From Rubrivivax sp. (lineage in GTDB: Bacteria > Pseudomonadota > Gammaproteobacteria > Burkholderiales > Burkholderiaceae_C): DNA of 64,000 nucleotides. A program made the position numbers and the translations under genes. The notes under the pieces were generated by a model, which ran no database searches, was not told the origin of the DNA, and saw only the letters and a program-made list of their open reading frames with translations. Where the stretch lies: assembly GCA_004210455.1 (NCBI GenBank), contig SEFA01000005.1:51423-115422 (forward strand), in the 5' to 3' direction. Positions 1-8,871 of the stretch are shown one piece after another. The first letter of the stretch is position 1. The number at the start of each line of letters is the position of its first letter.

Positions 1-552
1 CATGTCCCAGACCTGCTCCGCGATCTCTGTCCTGGACAGCACCTCGCCTTTTCGACGCATCAACAGCGCGAGGAGACCAAACTCCTTGGTGGTGAGGTCA
101 ATCCGCTGACCGGCGCGGCTGACCTTGCGACGGATGGGGTCCACCTCCAGATCGGCCACCCGGTACACGGACTCCTCGGTCACTTGTCGACCGCCCGTGC
201 GCCGGCGCAGGAGAACCTGAACCCGGGCCACGAGTTCGGAGAACGCGTAGGGCTTGGTGAGGTAGTCGTCAGCGCCGCTTTGCAGGCCCTTGACGCGATC
301 TTCGACGCGCGAGCGTGCCGTGACCATCAGGATGGGAACATCGCTGCTCTGACGGATCGCGCTCAGCATGGCGAGCCCATCAATGCCCGGCAACTGCCCG
401 TCAAGGATGAGCAAGTCGTAGTTGTTGACCGAGGCCATGTGCAGTCCGTCGACGCCGTTGTGGGCGACCTCCACGGAGTAGCCTTCCTCGGTGAGGCCCT
501 TGCGAAGGTACTCAGCGGCCTTTTCCTCGTCCTCGACGATCAAAAGTTTCAT
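1..552 (-). CDS. heavy-metal two-component response regulator (CzcR/CopR type), C-terminus cut by window edge
   Basis: This is an OmpR/PhoB-family response regulator that would control the metal-efflux genes beside it. The N-terminal receiver starts MKLLIVEDEE, with acidic-pocket residues at positions 7-9, the phospho-accepting aspartate at D51 (LLILDGQLPG) and the conserved lysine at K100 (LTKPY). A winged-helix output domain follows, with the family stretch RRKVSRAGQRIDLTTKEFGL. About 184 codons are visible. The recognition-helix end and any sensor kinase lie beyond the left edge. It is 28 bp downstream of the P-type ATPase on the same strand, so probably co-transcribed. The czc context favours CzcR, but CopR and CusR have the same architecture. 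Confidence 0.93.
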   Translation of the reverse strand, partial: MKLLIVEDEEKAAEYLRKGLTEEGYSVEVAHNGVDGLHMASVNNYDLLILDGQLPGIDGLAMLSAIRQSSDVPILMVTARSRVEDRVKGLQSGADDYLTKPYAFSELVARVQVLLRRRTGGRQVTEESVYRVADLEVDPIRRKVSRAGQRIDLTTKEFGLLALLMRRKGEVLSRTEIAEQVWDM

Positions 553-580
553 GGGCGGATCTCGTTGTTGTTCGTCGATC

Positions 581-2701
581 TCATGCGTCCGACGCCTTCT
601 GGTCGCCGTAGGCGAGCAGGCGAAGCGCGTTGATGACCACGATGAGGGTGGAACCCTCGTGGAACAGGACCGCGGTGCCGATATTCAAGCCGAAGAGCGT
701 GGCCGGAATCAAGACCGCCACGACGCCCAGGGAGACCCACAGGTTCTGCCGGATGACGCCGCTCGCCCTGCGGGAGAGTCCGACCACGAACGGAAGCTTC
801 GAGAGATCGTCCGCCATCAAGGCCACGTCAGCCGTTTCCAACGCCACGTCCGATCCGGCCGCGCCCATGGCAATTCCGACCGTTGCACTGGCCATGGCCG
901 GAGCATCGTTGACGCCGTCCCCGACCATCGCCACCTTGCCCTCATTGGCGCTGAGCTGCTTGATGAAGCCGACCTTGTCGTCCGGCATCAACTCCCCCTT
1001 AGCCTCGCTCAGGCCGACGGACTTTGCCACCGCGTCGGCAACCCGCTGGTTGTCCCCCGAGATCATGATCAAGTCCTTGACCCCAAGCTTCTGAAGCTTG
1101 CTCATCACGTCCGCGGCGGCCGGGCGCGGCGTGTCCATGACGCCAATGACACCCAGGAAGCGCGCTCCGCGCTTGACGATCATCGTTGTGCGGCCCTTCT
1201 CGATCAGGTGCTGATCGATGCCCGCGACTTCCGGCGGCAGGCCGCCAACATCTTCCACGAAGAGCTTGGCCTTGCCAATCCAGACGTCGTCGGCGCCGAT
1301 CCGTCCCGTGACTCCCTTGCCGGTGACGCTGTGAACATCTTCCGCGTTCAAGGGCTGATCCGTCCCCTGCATCCGCTCTTTCGCGCCGGACACGATGGCG
1401 GCTGCCAGCGGGTGATCGCTGTGAATTTCGATGGCGACAGCCACGGCCAGCAGTTCATCCTGATCAACGCCAGGCGCAGCCTGGACATCCACGAGCTTGG
1501 GTTTGCCTTCCGTGAGCGTGCCCGTCTTATCGAACGCGATCGCGGTCAAGACGCCCAAGTTCTCCAGCGGCGCACCGCCCTTGATGAGAACGCCGCCACG
1601 CGCCGCCCGTGCAACGCCGCTCAGAACGGCACTTGGAACCGAGATGGCAAGCGCACATGGGCTAGCAGCCACCAGCACCGCCATCGCCCGATAGAACGTC
1701 GCACTGAACGGCTCGTCGATGATGAAACCCGCGAACAACAGCGCGCCGACGAAGCCCAGCACCGTTGGTACGAAGATGCGTTCGAACCTCGCCGTGAACG
1801 ACTGGGTGGGGGACTGCTGCTGCTGCGCCTCGGTCACCATCTTCACGACACGCGCCATGGTGGACTCAGTGGATCGTTTGGCGACCATCACCTCCAGTGA
1901 CCCGGAGCCGTTGATCGTGCCGGCAAACACGCGGCTCGTTGCCGCGACGCGATCGAACGCGGCAAGCGCCTGCTGCGCGTCTTCCACGGGCTGCTTCTCC
2001 ACGGGAATACTCTCCCCGGTGACAGGCGCCTGGTTCACGCTGGACTTGCCCATGATCACAAAGCCGTCGGCCGGCATCCGCTCGTTTGGCTTGATCACCA
2101 CGATGTCACCGGGTTCCAGTTCGGCGATTGGTACCTCCTGCGTCGTGCCGTCACGCTTGCGAAGCGCGGTCTCGGGCGCCAGCTTGGACAACGCCTCAAT
2201 CGCCCGTCTTGCGCGGCCCATCGCGTAGTGCTCAAGCGAATGTCCGAGACTGAAGAGGAACAGCAGCAAGGCGCCTTCAGCCCATTCGCCGAGCGCGGCC
2301 GCGCCGGTAGCGGCAACGAGCATCAGCGTGTCGATCTCGAAGCGCCGCTTCCGGATGTTCTCCACCGCCTCGCGCAGCGTGAAGAAGCCGCCGAAGACGT
2401 AAGCCACAACGTACAGGCTCGTCTCCAGCGTGGACGAGAGCAGTTGATACTTGCCGAGCAGCCACCCCGCCAGCAACAGCGCGCCGCACAGCAACGAGAA
2501 GATCAACTCCGTGTTGCTGCCGAAGATGCCGCCCTCATGGCCATGATCGTGATCGCCGTGGTCTTCGGCGGCCTCGTTCCCGTGGTCATGCTTCTCGCCC
2601 TTCACATGCTTGTGATCCGGCGACGGAGAAGTCGACGCGCTAGGCGTGTCGGACTCCAGCGACTGGGACTTGGCCTGTTCAGAATTTTTTGGTTCAGCCA
2701 T
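581..2701 (-). CDS. czcP: P1B-4-type heavy-metal ATPase (CzcP-like Zn/Co/Cd exporter)
   Basis: This inner-membrane ATPase should pump divalent metal from cytosol to periplasm. The roughly 55-residue N-terminus is His/Asp-rich (HDHGNEAAEDHGDHDHGHE) and lacks the usual ferredoxin-like HMA domain. The transmembrane metal site reads SPC (about residues 347-349) instead of CPC, and a late helix carries HEGST. Together these are the P1B-4 signature shared with CzcP and CoaT. The phosphorylation motif DKTGTLTEG is at D391 and the hinge GDGVNDAPA follows. I chose the ATG at 2701 because GGAGAA sits at good spacing; an ATG 24 bp upstream has no clear ribosome binding site. It follows czcD and the small membrane protein on the same strand. 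Confidence 0.93.
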   Translation of the reverse strand: MAEPKNSEQAKSQSLESDTPSASTSPSPDHKHVKGEKHDHGNEAAEDHGDHDHGHEGGIFGSNTELIFSLLCGALLLAGWLLGKYQLLSSTLETSLYVVAYVFGGFFTLREAVENIRKRRFEIDTLMLVAATGAAALGEWAEGALLLFLFSLGHSLEHYAMGRARRAIEALSKLAPETALRKRDGTTQEVPIAELEPGDIVVIKPNERMPADGFVIMGKSSVNQAPVTGESIPVEKQPVEDAQQALAAFDRVAATSRVFAGTINGSGSLEVMVAKRSTESTMARVVKMVTEAQQQQSPTQSFTARFERIFVPTVLGFVGALLFAGFIIDEPFSATFYRAMAVLVAASPCALAISVPSAVLSGVARAARGGVLIKGGAPLENLGVLTAIAFDKTGTLTEGKPKLVDVQAAPGVDQDELLAVAVAIEIHSDHPLAAAIVSGAKERMQGTDQPLNAEDVHSVTGKGVTGRIGADDVWIGKAKLFVEDVGGLPPEVAGIDQHLIEKGRTTMIVKRGARFLGVIGVMDTPRPAAADVMSKLQKLGVKDLIMISGDNQRVADAVAKSVGLSEAKGELMPDDKVGFIKQLSANEGKVAMVGDGVNDAPAMASATVGIAMGAAGSDVALETADVALMADDLSKLPFVVGLSRRASGVIRQNLWVSLGVVAVLIPATLFGLNIGTAVLFHEGSTLIVVINALRLLAYGDQKASDA

Positions 2702-2740
2702 CTGGTTCTCCGGCTTTAAGTGCATGGGGGCGTCAGCGAC

Positions 2741-2923
2741 CTACCGCCGCTTCTTCCTGGACCTCTTCGCAAGCCGCTCGGCTCTTCTCGCTGCACGACG
2801 ATCCTTCAGCGACATGTAGTCCCGGATCGAGGTGTAGGTCAGGTACACGAGCGCGACTCCCCAGCCGACGATGGCCAGGTACTTGAACATCACATGGAGG
2901 GTTTCGTGAGAGCCCGAGCTCAT
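2741..2923 (-). CDS. small single-span membrane protein within the czc cluster
   Basis: This 60-residue protein has one hydrophobic helix (YLAIVGWGVALVYLTYTS) and a strongly basic C-terminal tail (RRAARRAERLAKRSRKKRR). By the positive-inside rule the tail should be cytosolic. I do not recognise a family. The frame is open further upstream, but that part has low-complexity GC-rich composition. The start at 2923 (MSSGSHETLH) or the internal ATG at 2890 (MFKYL) both give the same core. It sits between czcD and the P1B-4 ATPase on the same strand, so a helper role in metal export is a guess from context only. Confidence 0.6.
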   Translation of the reverse strand: MSSGSHETLHVMFKYLAIVGWGVALVYLTYTSIRDYMSLKDRRAARRAERLAKRSRKKRR

Positions 2924-2997
2924 CTGAGACTTTCGCTCGCGAACGCTCCGCCCGGGCTCATACCGATGACCCAAGCCAAGCATCCGCATTCCTAGAT

Positions 2998-3945
2998 TTA
3001 CCTCGAGGCCTTCAAGGCCTTCTCCGCAAGCCCGGTGCGCGGCTCGACCCAGTGGTTCTGATCGAGTGCGTCGCTGCAAGCCTCGGTCTCCATCTGCAAG
3101 GTGACGTGAGCAATCTCGAACTGCTCCTTGAGCATCTGACGCAGTTGAGTCAACAGTGGACCCACGGAGACCGAGTCCTCGTGCACAACATGCGCGCTCA
3201 AACTCGTCTTGCCACTGGACAGCCCCCAGATGTGCAGGTCATGGATCCCCGTGACGCCAGAAGTTGCGGTCATCGCGGACTCGATCGCGGTCACGTCCAC
3301 CCCGTCAGGCACGCCTTCAAGGAGGATGTTCAGGCTCTCACGCAGGAGCACCCAGGTCCGAGGCAACACCCAAAGACCGATGCCCACGGCGACCAGACTG
3401 TCGACCCAGGCCCAGCCGGTGAAACGAATGACGATGGCCGCCACGATGACGCCGACCGATCCCAGGAGATCGCTCCAGACCTCCAGGTAGGCACCCTTGA
3501 CGTTGAGACTCGAATCCTTGCCGCCCATGAGCATGCGCATGCTCACGATGTTGACGATCAGACCGAGCGAGGCGATCACCAACATGCCTACCGACTGAAC
3601 CTCAGCAGGCGAGTTCAGCCGCTGCCAAGCCTCATACAGGATGTAGATCGCCACCCCGAAGAGCAGCAGGGCGTTAAACGCCGCGGCGAGGATCTCGAAG
3701 CGGTGATAGCCGAAGCTTCTCTTCTTGTCTGCTGGCCGTCTGGCGATGCGTATGGCTGCCAGCGCGATGGCGAGGGCGGCCGCGTCAGTGAACATATGGG
3801 CGGCGTCCGAGATGAGCGCCAGGCTCTTCGTCGCGATACCACCGATGACCTCGGCGATCAGAAAGCCGAAGGTCAGCGTGAAGGCGATCCAGAGCGAGCG
3901 CTCATTGCCTCCTGCCGCGGCAGAGTGGTCGTGGTCCTTGGACAT
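2998..3945 (-). CDS. czcD: cation diffusion facilitator CzcD
   Basis: This is a CDF-family metal/proton antiporter of 315 residues in the inner membrane, exporting Zn, Co or Cd to the periplasm. It has a short His-containing N-terminus (MSKDHDHSAAAG), about six transmembrane helices and the two paired metal-site motifs, SDAAHMFTD in helix II and EVWSDLLGS in helix V. A cytosolic C-terminal domain follows (HDLHIWGLSSG, SAHVV). The WSD form in helix V matches what I recall of Cupriavidus CzcD. The ATG at 3945 is preceded by AAGGAGATGACC, a strong ribosome binding site. It lies about 100 bp downstream of czcA in the same direction. Confidence 0.95.
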   Translation of the reverse strand: MSKDHDHSAAAGGNERSLWIAFTLTFGFLIAEVIGGIATKSLALISDAAHMFTDAAALAIALAAIRIARRPADKKRSFGYHRFEILAAAFNALLLFGVAIYILYEAWQRLNSPAEVQSVGMLVIASLGLIVNIVSMRMLMGGKDSSLNVKGAYLEVWSDLLGSVGVIVAAIVIRFTGWAWVDSLVAVGIGLWVLPRTWVLLRESLNILLEGVPDGVDVTAIESAMTATSGVTGIHDLHIWGLSSGKTSLSAHVVHEDSVSVGPLLTQLRQMLKEQFEIAHVTLQMETEACSDALDQNHWVEPRTGLAEKALKASR

Positions 3946-4043
3946 GGGTCATCTCCTTGTTCGTTTTGAATCCCATCCTCGGCAACAGCGATACCCAGCG
4001 GCCCCGCACCCGGCTCTTCAGCCTTGCGCGGGACCGCCGGCGC

Positions 4044-7000
4044 TCAATGGGCGCTGCCCTGCTCGACAGCCGCGGAGCGGCTCTCAAGTTGCTCCTCCTC
4101 CTCGTCGCGCCGGTGTGCCAGGCGGTAGAGGATGGGGAGAACCAGCAGCGTCAACGCCGTCGAGGACAAGATGCCCCCGATCACCACGGTGGCGAGCGGA
4201 CGTTGCACCTCGGCGCCGGTGCCGGTGGCAAGCGCCATCGGAACGAAGCCAAGCGAGGCCACGAGCGCCGTCATCAGCACCGGACGCAGACGCGTCAGCG
4301 CGCCTTCGTGGATCGCCTCGTCCAGTCCCTTGCCCGACTCGCGCAGGTTGCGGATGAACGAGATCATCACGAGCCCGTTGAGCACCGCTACCCCGGAAAG
4401 CGCGATGAACCCGACTGCCGCTGAGATCGAAAGCGGGATGTCTCGCAACCACAAGGCCACGATGCCGCCCGTCAAGGCGAACGGAATCCCGGTGAAGACG
4501 ATGAAGCCATCCTTCATGTTCCCGAACATGGCAAAGAGCAGCACGAACACCAGCAGCAATGACACCGGGACCACGATCTGGAGACGTTGAGTCGCGGACT
4601 GCAGGTTCTCGAACTGGCCGCCCCAGACCATCCAGTAGCCGGTCGGGACCTGGACCTGCGCGCCAATCAACTGCTGGGCCTCGGCGACGAAGCTGCCCAG
4701 GTCGCGACCACGCACGTTCGAGCTCACCACGATGCGACGCTTTCCGTTCTCGCGGCTGACCTGGTTGGGACCCGGCGCGGTCGTGAAGTCAGCGACTTCA
4801 CTGAGAGGGATGAAGCGGCGCGCGCCATCAGCCCCGACTGGCATCGGGATAGGCAGTCGCTTGATGGCCTCCACGTCGGCGCGCAGCACTTCGGGCAGTC
4901 GGACAAGGATGCCGAAGCGGCGATCGCCTTCGAACATGATCCCCGCGTCACGCCCGCCGACGGCCGTTGCGAGTGTGTCCTGCACGTCTTGAACGTTGAT
5001 CCCGTAGCGCGCGGTGCGCTCCCGGTCGACAGTCACGCTCAGCATCGGAAGGCCGGTGGTCTGCTCCACGTTCACCTCGGACGAACCCTGGATGCCTTGC
5101 AGCAAGCCCTGGATCTTCTGAGCCGTGGCGTTCAGGACGTCCATGTCGTCGCCGAAGATCTTCACCGCGACGTCGGAACGCACGCCCGAGATCAGTTCGT
5201 TGAAACGCAGCTGAATCGGTTGCGAGAACTCATAGTTCTGACCCGGCAGCTTGGCCGCCTCGGCCTGCACGGCCGCCAACAGGTCGTCACGCGTGCGCTT
5301 CGGATCGGGCCACTCGTCCTGAGGCTTGAGCATCACGTATCCGTCCGAGATGTTCGGTGGCATCGGGTCCGACGCGATCTCGGCGGTACCGGTTCGAGCG
5401 AAGACACGGTCGATCTCAGGGAACTTGGCCTTCAGCGTCGACTCCAGCTGCTGCTGCATCGTCAGCGACTGCGTGAGGCTCGTTCCCGGAATTCGCAGCG
5501 CTTGAATCGCGAAGTCGCCCTCGTTCAGGCTGGGGATGAATTCGCTGCCCATCCGCGCGGCGATAAGGCCCGTCAGCACGATCATCACTGCGGCGAACGT
5601 CAACACCACCGCCTTGGCACCCATCACGTAGTTGAGCAGCGGCTCATACGCGCGGCGTGCCCAGCTCATCAGCCAGTTTTCTTTCTCAGCAACTTTCTTG
5701 CCGATGAACAGCGCGACCGCTGCCGGAACGAAGGTAATCGATAGGATCATCGCGCCGACCAGGGCGATCACGACCGTGAAGGCCATCGGATGGAACATCT
5801 TCCCTTCGACGCCGGCCAGAGCAAAGATCGGCAGGTAGACGATCATGATGATCAGCTGCCCGAACAGCAGCGGACGACGAGCTTCCTGCGAGGCGAGGAA
5901 CACTTCATGGAAGCGCTCCGAGCGCGTCAGCAGCCGTCCCTTGTGCTCCTGCGCATGCGCCAGGCGCCGCACGCAGTTCTCGACGATCACCACTGCGCCG
6001 TCGATGATGATGCCGAAGTCCAGTGCCCCCAGACTCATCAGGTTGGCGCTGACCTTCTGATTCACCATGCCGGTGAAGGTGAACAGCATCGAAAGCGGAA
6101 TCACCATGGCCGTCAGGATGGCCGCACGGATGTTGCCCAGGAACAAGAACAGGATGGCGATGACGAGCACAGCGCCTTCGATCAAGTTCTTCTTGACGGT
6201 GGCGATCGCCTTGTCGACCAGCTTGGTTCGGTCGTAGACCGTGACCGCATGGACGCCCTTGGGCATGTTCGCGTTGATCTCGGCCATCTTCTTGGCAACC
6301 GCTTGCGAGACCGTCCGGCTGTTCTCACCGATTAGCATGAAGACGGTACCGAGCACGACCTCGCGGCCGTTGTCGGTCGCAGCGCCGGTCCGCAACTCAC
6401 GGCCGATTTCGACCGTGGCGACATCGCGCACGCGCACCGGGACGCCGCCTGCGTTGAGCAGGACGATGTTGCCGATGTCGGTCATCGAGCGCACCTGGCC
6501 CGGGGCTCGGATCAGGTACTGTTCACCGCGGCGCTCGATGTAGCCCGCGCCGACGTTGGCGTTGTTGCGATCGAGGGCAGTCACCACGTCGCTGAGCGTC
6601 AGGCCGTACGAGGACAGCTTGGACGGATCGGGGGCGACGTGGTACTCCTTGGCGAAGCCGCCGATGGAGTTGATCTCAGTCACGCCCGTCACGTTCTTCA
6701 GCTGCGGCTTGATGACCCAGTCCTGAATCTCGCGCAGGTCTGCCGGCGTATACAGCTCACCATTGGGCTTCTTCGCGCCTGGCTCGCTCTCGACAGTCCA
6801 AAGGAAAATCTCACCCAACCCCGTCGAGATCGGCCCGATGTTGGGCGTCACGCCCTCGGGCAGCTGAGACCGCGCGGACTGGATTCGTTCGTTGACGAGC
6901 TGGCGGGCGAAGTAGATGTCCGTGCCGTCGTTGAAGATGACCGTCACTTGGGACAGCCCGTAGCGCGACAGCGAACGGGTCTGCTGCAGGCCAGGCAGGC

Positions 7001-7223
7001 CGGCCATCACCGTCTCGATTGGATAGGTGACGCGCTGTTCGGTTTCCAGCGGCGAATAGCCTGGCGCACCGGTGTTGATCTGCACCTGCACGTTGGTGAT
7101 GTCCGGCACGGCGTCGATGGGCAGCTTTTGATAGCTGAACACCCCGAGTGCGGCCATCCCGAAGACGGCAAGCATGACAAGCCATCGATGCTCGATGGCG
7201 AAGCGGATGATGCGTTCAAACAT
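4044..7223 (-). CDS. czcA: heavy-metal RND efflux pump inner-membrane subunit CzcA
   Basis: This is a 1059-residue HME-RND proton/metal antiporter, the motor of the CzcCBA tripartite pump. The N-terminus (MFERIIRFAIEHRWLVM) starts the first transmembrane helix, two large periplasmic loops follow, and the total is about twelve helices. The proton-relay motif around residues 400-415 reads DFGIIIDGAVVIVEN. This is the HME1 form linked to Zn/Co/Cd export; the monovalent-copper CusA form differs. The C-terminus is His/acid-rich (AHRRDEEEEQLESR). It starts 14 bp after the end of czcB and is clearly in the same operon. Length and motifs match the family, with no sign of disruption. Confidence 0.97.
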   Translation of the reverse strand: MFERIIRFAIEHRWLVMLAVFGMAALGVFSYQKLPIDAVPDITNVQVQINTGAPGYSPLETEQRVTYPIETVMAGLPGLQQTRSLSRYGLSQVTVIFNDGTDIYFARQLVNERIQSARSQLPEGVTPNIGPISTGLGEIFLWTVESEPGAKKPNGELYTPADLREIQDWVIKPQLKNVTGVTEINSIGGFAKEYHVAPDPSKLSSYGLTLSDVVTALDRNNANVGAGYIERRGEQYLIRAPGQVRSMTDIGNIVLLNAGGVPVRVRDVATVEIGRELRTGAATDNGREVVLGTVFMLIGENSRTVSQAVAKKMAEINANMPKGVHAVTVYDRTKLVDKAIATVKKNLIEGAVLVIAILFLFLGNIRAAILTAMVIPLSMLFTFTGMVNQKVSANLMSLGALDFGIIIDGAVVIVENCVRRLAHAQEHKGRLLTRSERFHEVFLASQEARRPLLFGQLIIMIVYLPIFALAGVEGKMFHPMAFTVVIALVGAMILSITFVPAAVALFIGKKVAEKENWLMSWARRAYEPLLNYVMGAKAVVLTFAAVMIVLTGLIAARMGSEFIPSLNEGDFAIQALRIPGTSLTQSLTMQQQLESTLKAKFPEIDRVFARTGTAEIASDPMPPNISDGYVMLKPQDEWPDPKRTRDDLLAAVQAEAAKLPGQNYEFSQPIQLRFNELISGVRSDVAVKIFGDDMDVLNATAQKIQGLLQGIQGSSEVNVEQTTGLPMLSVTVDRERTARYGINVQDVQDTLATAVGGRDAGIMFEGDRRFGILVRLPEVLRADVEAIKRLPIPMPVGADGARRFIPLSEVADFTTAPGPNQVSRENGKRRIVVSSNVRGRDLGSFVAEAQQLIGAQVQVPTGYWMVWGGQFENLQSATQRLQIVVPVSLLLVFVLLFAMFGNMKDGFIVFTGIPFALTGGIVALWLRDIPLSISAAVGFIALSGVAVLNGLVMISFIRNLRESGKGLDEAIHEGALTRLRPVLMTALVASLGFVPMALATGTGAEVQRPLATVVIGGILSSTALTLLVLPILYRLAHRRDEEEEQLESRSAAVEQGSAH

Positions 7224-7237
7224 GTTGCGTCATCTCT

Positions 7238-8845
7238 TTAATGGGCGTGGGAAGCCGTGGACTTGCCGGCCTCGGCCTTGGCAACGAAGCTGCCCACAGC
7301 GATGTAGGGCACACCGGCCTTCAGACCTTCGACGATCTCGACCCGCTTGCCGTCCGTGCGGCCCACCTTGACGGGCTGGGCGACAAAGCCCGAACCGGTC
7401 TTGACGAACACGACGGGCTTCTCTTCCATCGTCTGAACGGCTTCAGAGGTCACGGTCACCGCCGCGTCGAAGGTCTCACTCTTCATCTCGACGTTGACGA
7501 ACAGGCCCGGCCGCCACGCGGTTTTGGGGTTCTCCAGGGTCACGCGAGCTTGGGCCGTGCGGGTCGACTCGCCGATGAGGGAGCCAACGTAGGCGACCTT
7601 GCCGATCGCGGACTGCTCGAACGCCGCCGCGCGCACGACCACGTTGTCGCCGACGCGCACCAGCGGCAGGTCCTTGGCAGGGACATTGATCTGGGCCCAC
7701 ACGGTGCGCAGATCGGCGACCGTGAAGACATTGGCGTCCTCGCGTACCTGCTCGCCCAACGCGATGTGCTTCTCGACGATCGTGCCATCGAACGGCGCAC
7801 GCAGCTCATACCGGTTGAGGGCACCGCTATCCAGCGTAGCGCCGACGGCCTGGAGCTTCTGCCGGGCGTTCGACACCGCGATCTCCGCCTCGCGCATGGC
7901 TTGCTCGGCAATCTGAACATCCTGCTGCGGCGAGATCTTCGCCTCGTACAGGCTCTTCTCACGCTCGTACGTGATCTTGGCCAGTTGCAGGCGCTTCTGC
8001 GCACCTTGCAGGTCGGCACGCTGGTCGGAGATCGACGTGCTGTTCACCACGGCCAGCACCTGGCCCTTGCGAACCATCTGGCCCAGCGCCACCGGCACGG
8101 ATTCGACGACTCCGGCCACGCGTGGGACGACGTGCGCGGTGGTGTCCTCGTTGAACTTGACCTCGCCCGGCAACTGGTAGCTGGCTGCCAGCGAAGCTGC
8201 CTTGGTGGCCTCGACTACGATGCCTGAAGACTTCTGCTGCTCAGCGGTCAACGCAATCACGCCTTCGCTGGGCGAGAACGGGAACGACTGGGTCTGACCG
8301 CCCACCACGACCTGAATGACGCCCTCAAAGACATGCGGCTCTTCAACAGGTTGGGCGCTGACAAGCGCGTCCTTCTGAGCCGCGAACGTCAGCTTCTGCT
8401 CCTCGCCGCCCGGACGCTTGATCTGCGCAGTCACCTGCAGCTGACCCGGCGCGACATCCTTGCCTGCCTGAGACACCCAGATCTTGAGGCGGGGAGTACC
8501 CTGATCCTCGGACAGCAGCGCCTCGACGGTCACGTTGCCCTTGGAGATCAGCTCACCACCACGGCTGCCCTTCTTGGCTTCTTCGTGGTGTTCGCCGTCC
8601 CCATGCCCCTTGGCGTCGTTGTGGCCCTTTTCGCCACCGGCCTTGGCTTCCCCGTGATGTTCGCCGTCGCCATGGCCCTTGGCTTCTTCGTGTGCGTGCG
8701 ACTCTTCGCCGCCAGACTTCCCGCCCGTGGTCATCAGCCCGACGGCGGCTGCGGCGCCAAGCGCCAGCACCACGGCAATGGCGATCGCCTGCTTCTTGCC
8801 GGCGCCGCTGCGCAGGCGTTCCTTGAGTTCGTTCTTGGATGTCAT
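7238..8845 (-). CDS. czcB: RND periplasmic adaptor (membrane fusion protein) CzcB
   Basis: This HlyD-family adaptor joins CzcA to CzcC in the periplasm. An N-terminal anchor (KKQAIAIAVVLALGAAAAVGLM) is followed by a His/Asp/Glu-rich stretch built from two imperfect copies of AKGHGDGEHH. Next come the barrel-sandwich half-motifs (VPRVAGVVESVPVALGQMV and LRAPFDGTIVEKHIALGEQV), a coiled-coil hairpin with ADLQGAQKRLQLAK, and a beta-barrel. At 535 residues it is longer than many adaptors because of the metal-binding-like insert, as in czc-type proteins. It lies between czcC (26 bp) and czcA (14 bp). The insert may sense or buffer periplasmic zinc, which is inferred from composition. Confidence 0.95.
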   Translation of the reverse strand: MTSKNELKERLRSGAGKKQAIAIAVVLALGAAAAVGLMTTGGKSGGEESHAHEEAKGHGDGEHHGEAKAGGEKGHNDAKGHGDGEHHEEAKKGSRGGELISKGNVTVEALLSEDQGTPRLKIWVSQAGKDVAPGQLQVTAQIKRPGGEEQKLTFAAQKDALVSAQPVEEPHVFEGVIQVVVGGQTQSFPFSPSEGVIALTAEQQKSSGIVVEATKAASLAASYQLPGEVKFNEDTTAHVVPRVAGVVESVPVALGQMVRKGQVLAVVNSTSISDQRADLQGAQKRLQLAKITYEREKSLYEAKISPQQDVQIAEQAMREAEIAVSNARQKLQAVGATLDSGALNRYELRAPFDGTIVEKHIALGEQVREDANVFTVADLRTVWAQINVPAKDLPLVRVGDNVVVRAAAFEQSAIGKVAYVGSLIGESTRTAQARVTLENPKTAWRPGLFVNVEMKSETFDAAVTVTSEAVQTMEEKPVVFVKTGSGFVAQPVKVGRTDGKRVEIVEGLKAGVPYIAVGSFVAKAEAGKSTASHAH

Positions 8846-8871
8846 TTGGAAACTCGTTGATGGATCGTTGT

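Noticed and set aside
491..1900. Long plus-strand open frame opposite the P-type ATPase
   Set aside because: It is a GC-driven shadow of the ATPase gene, with no motif, biased composition and no ribosome binding site.
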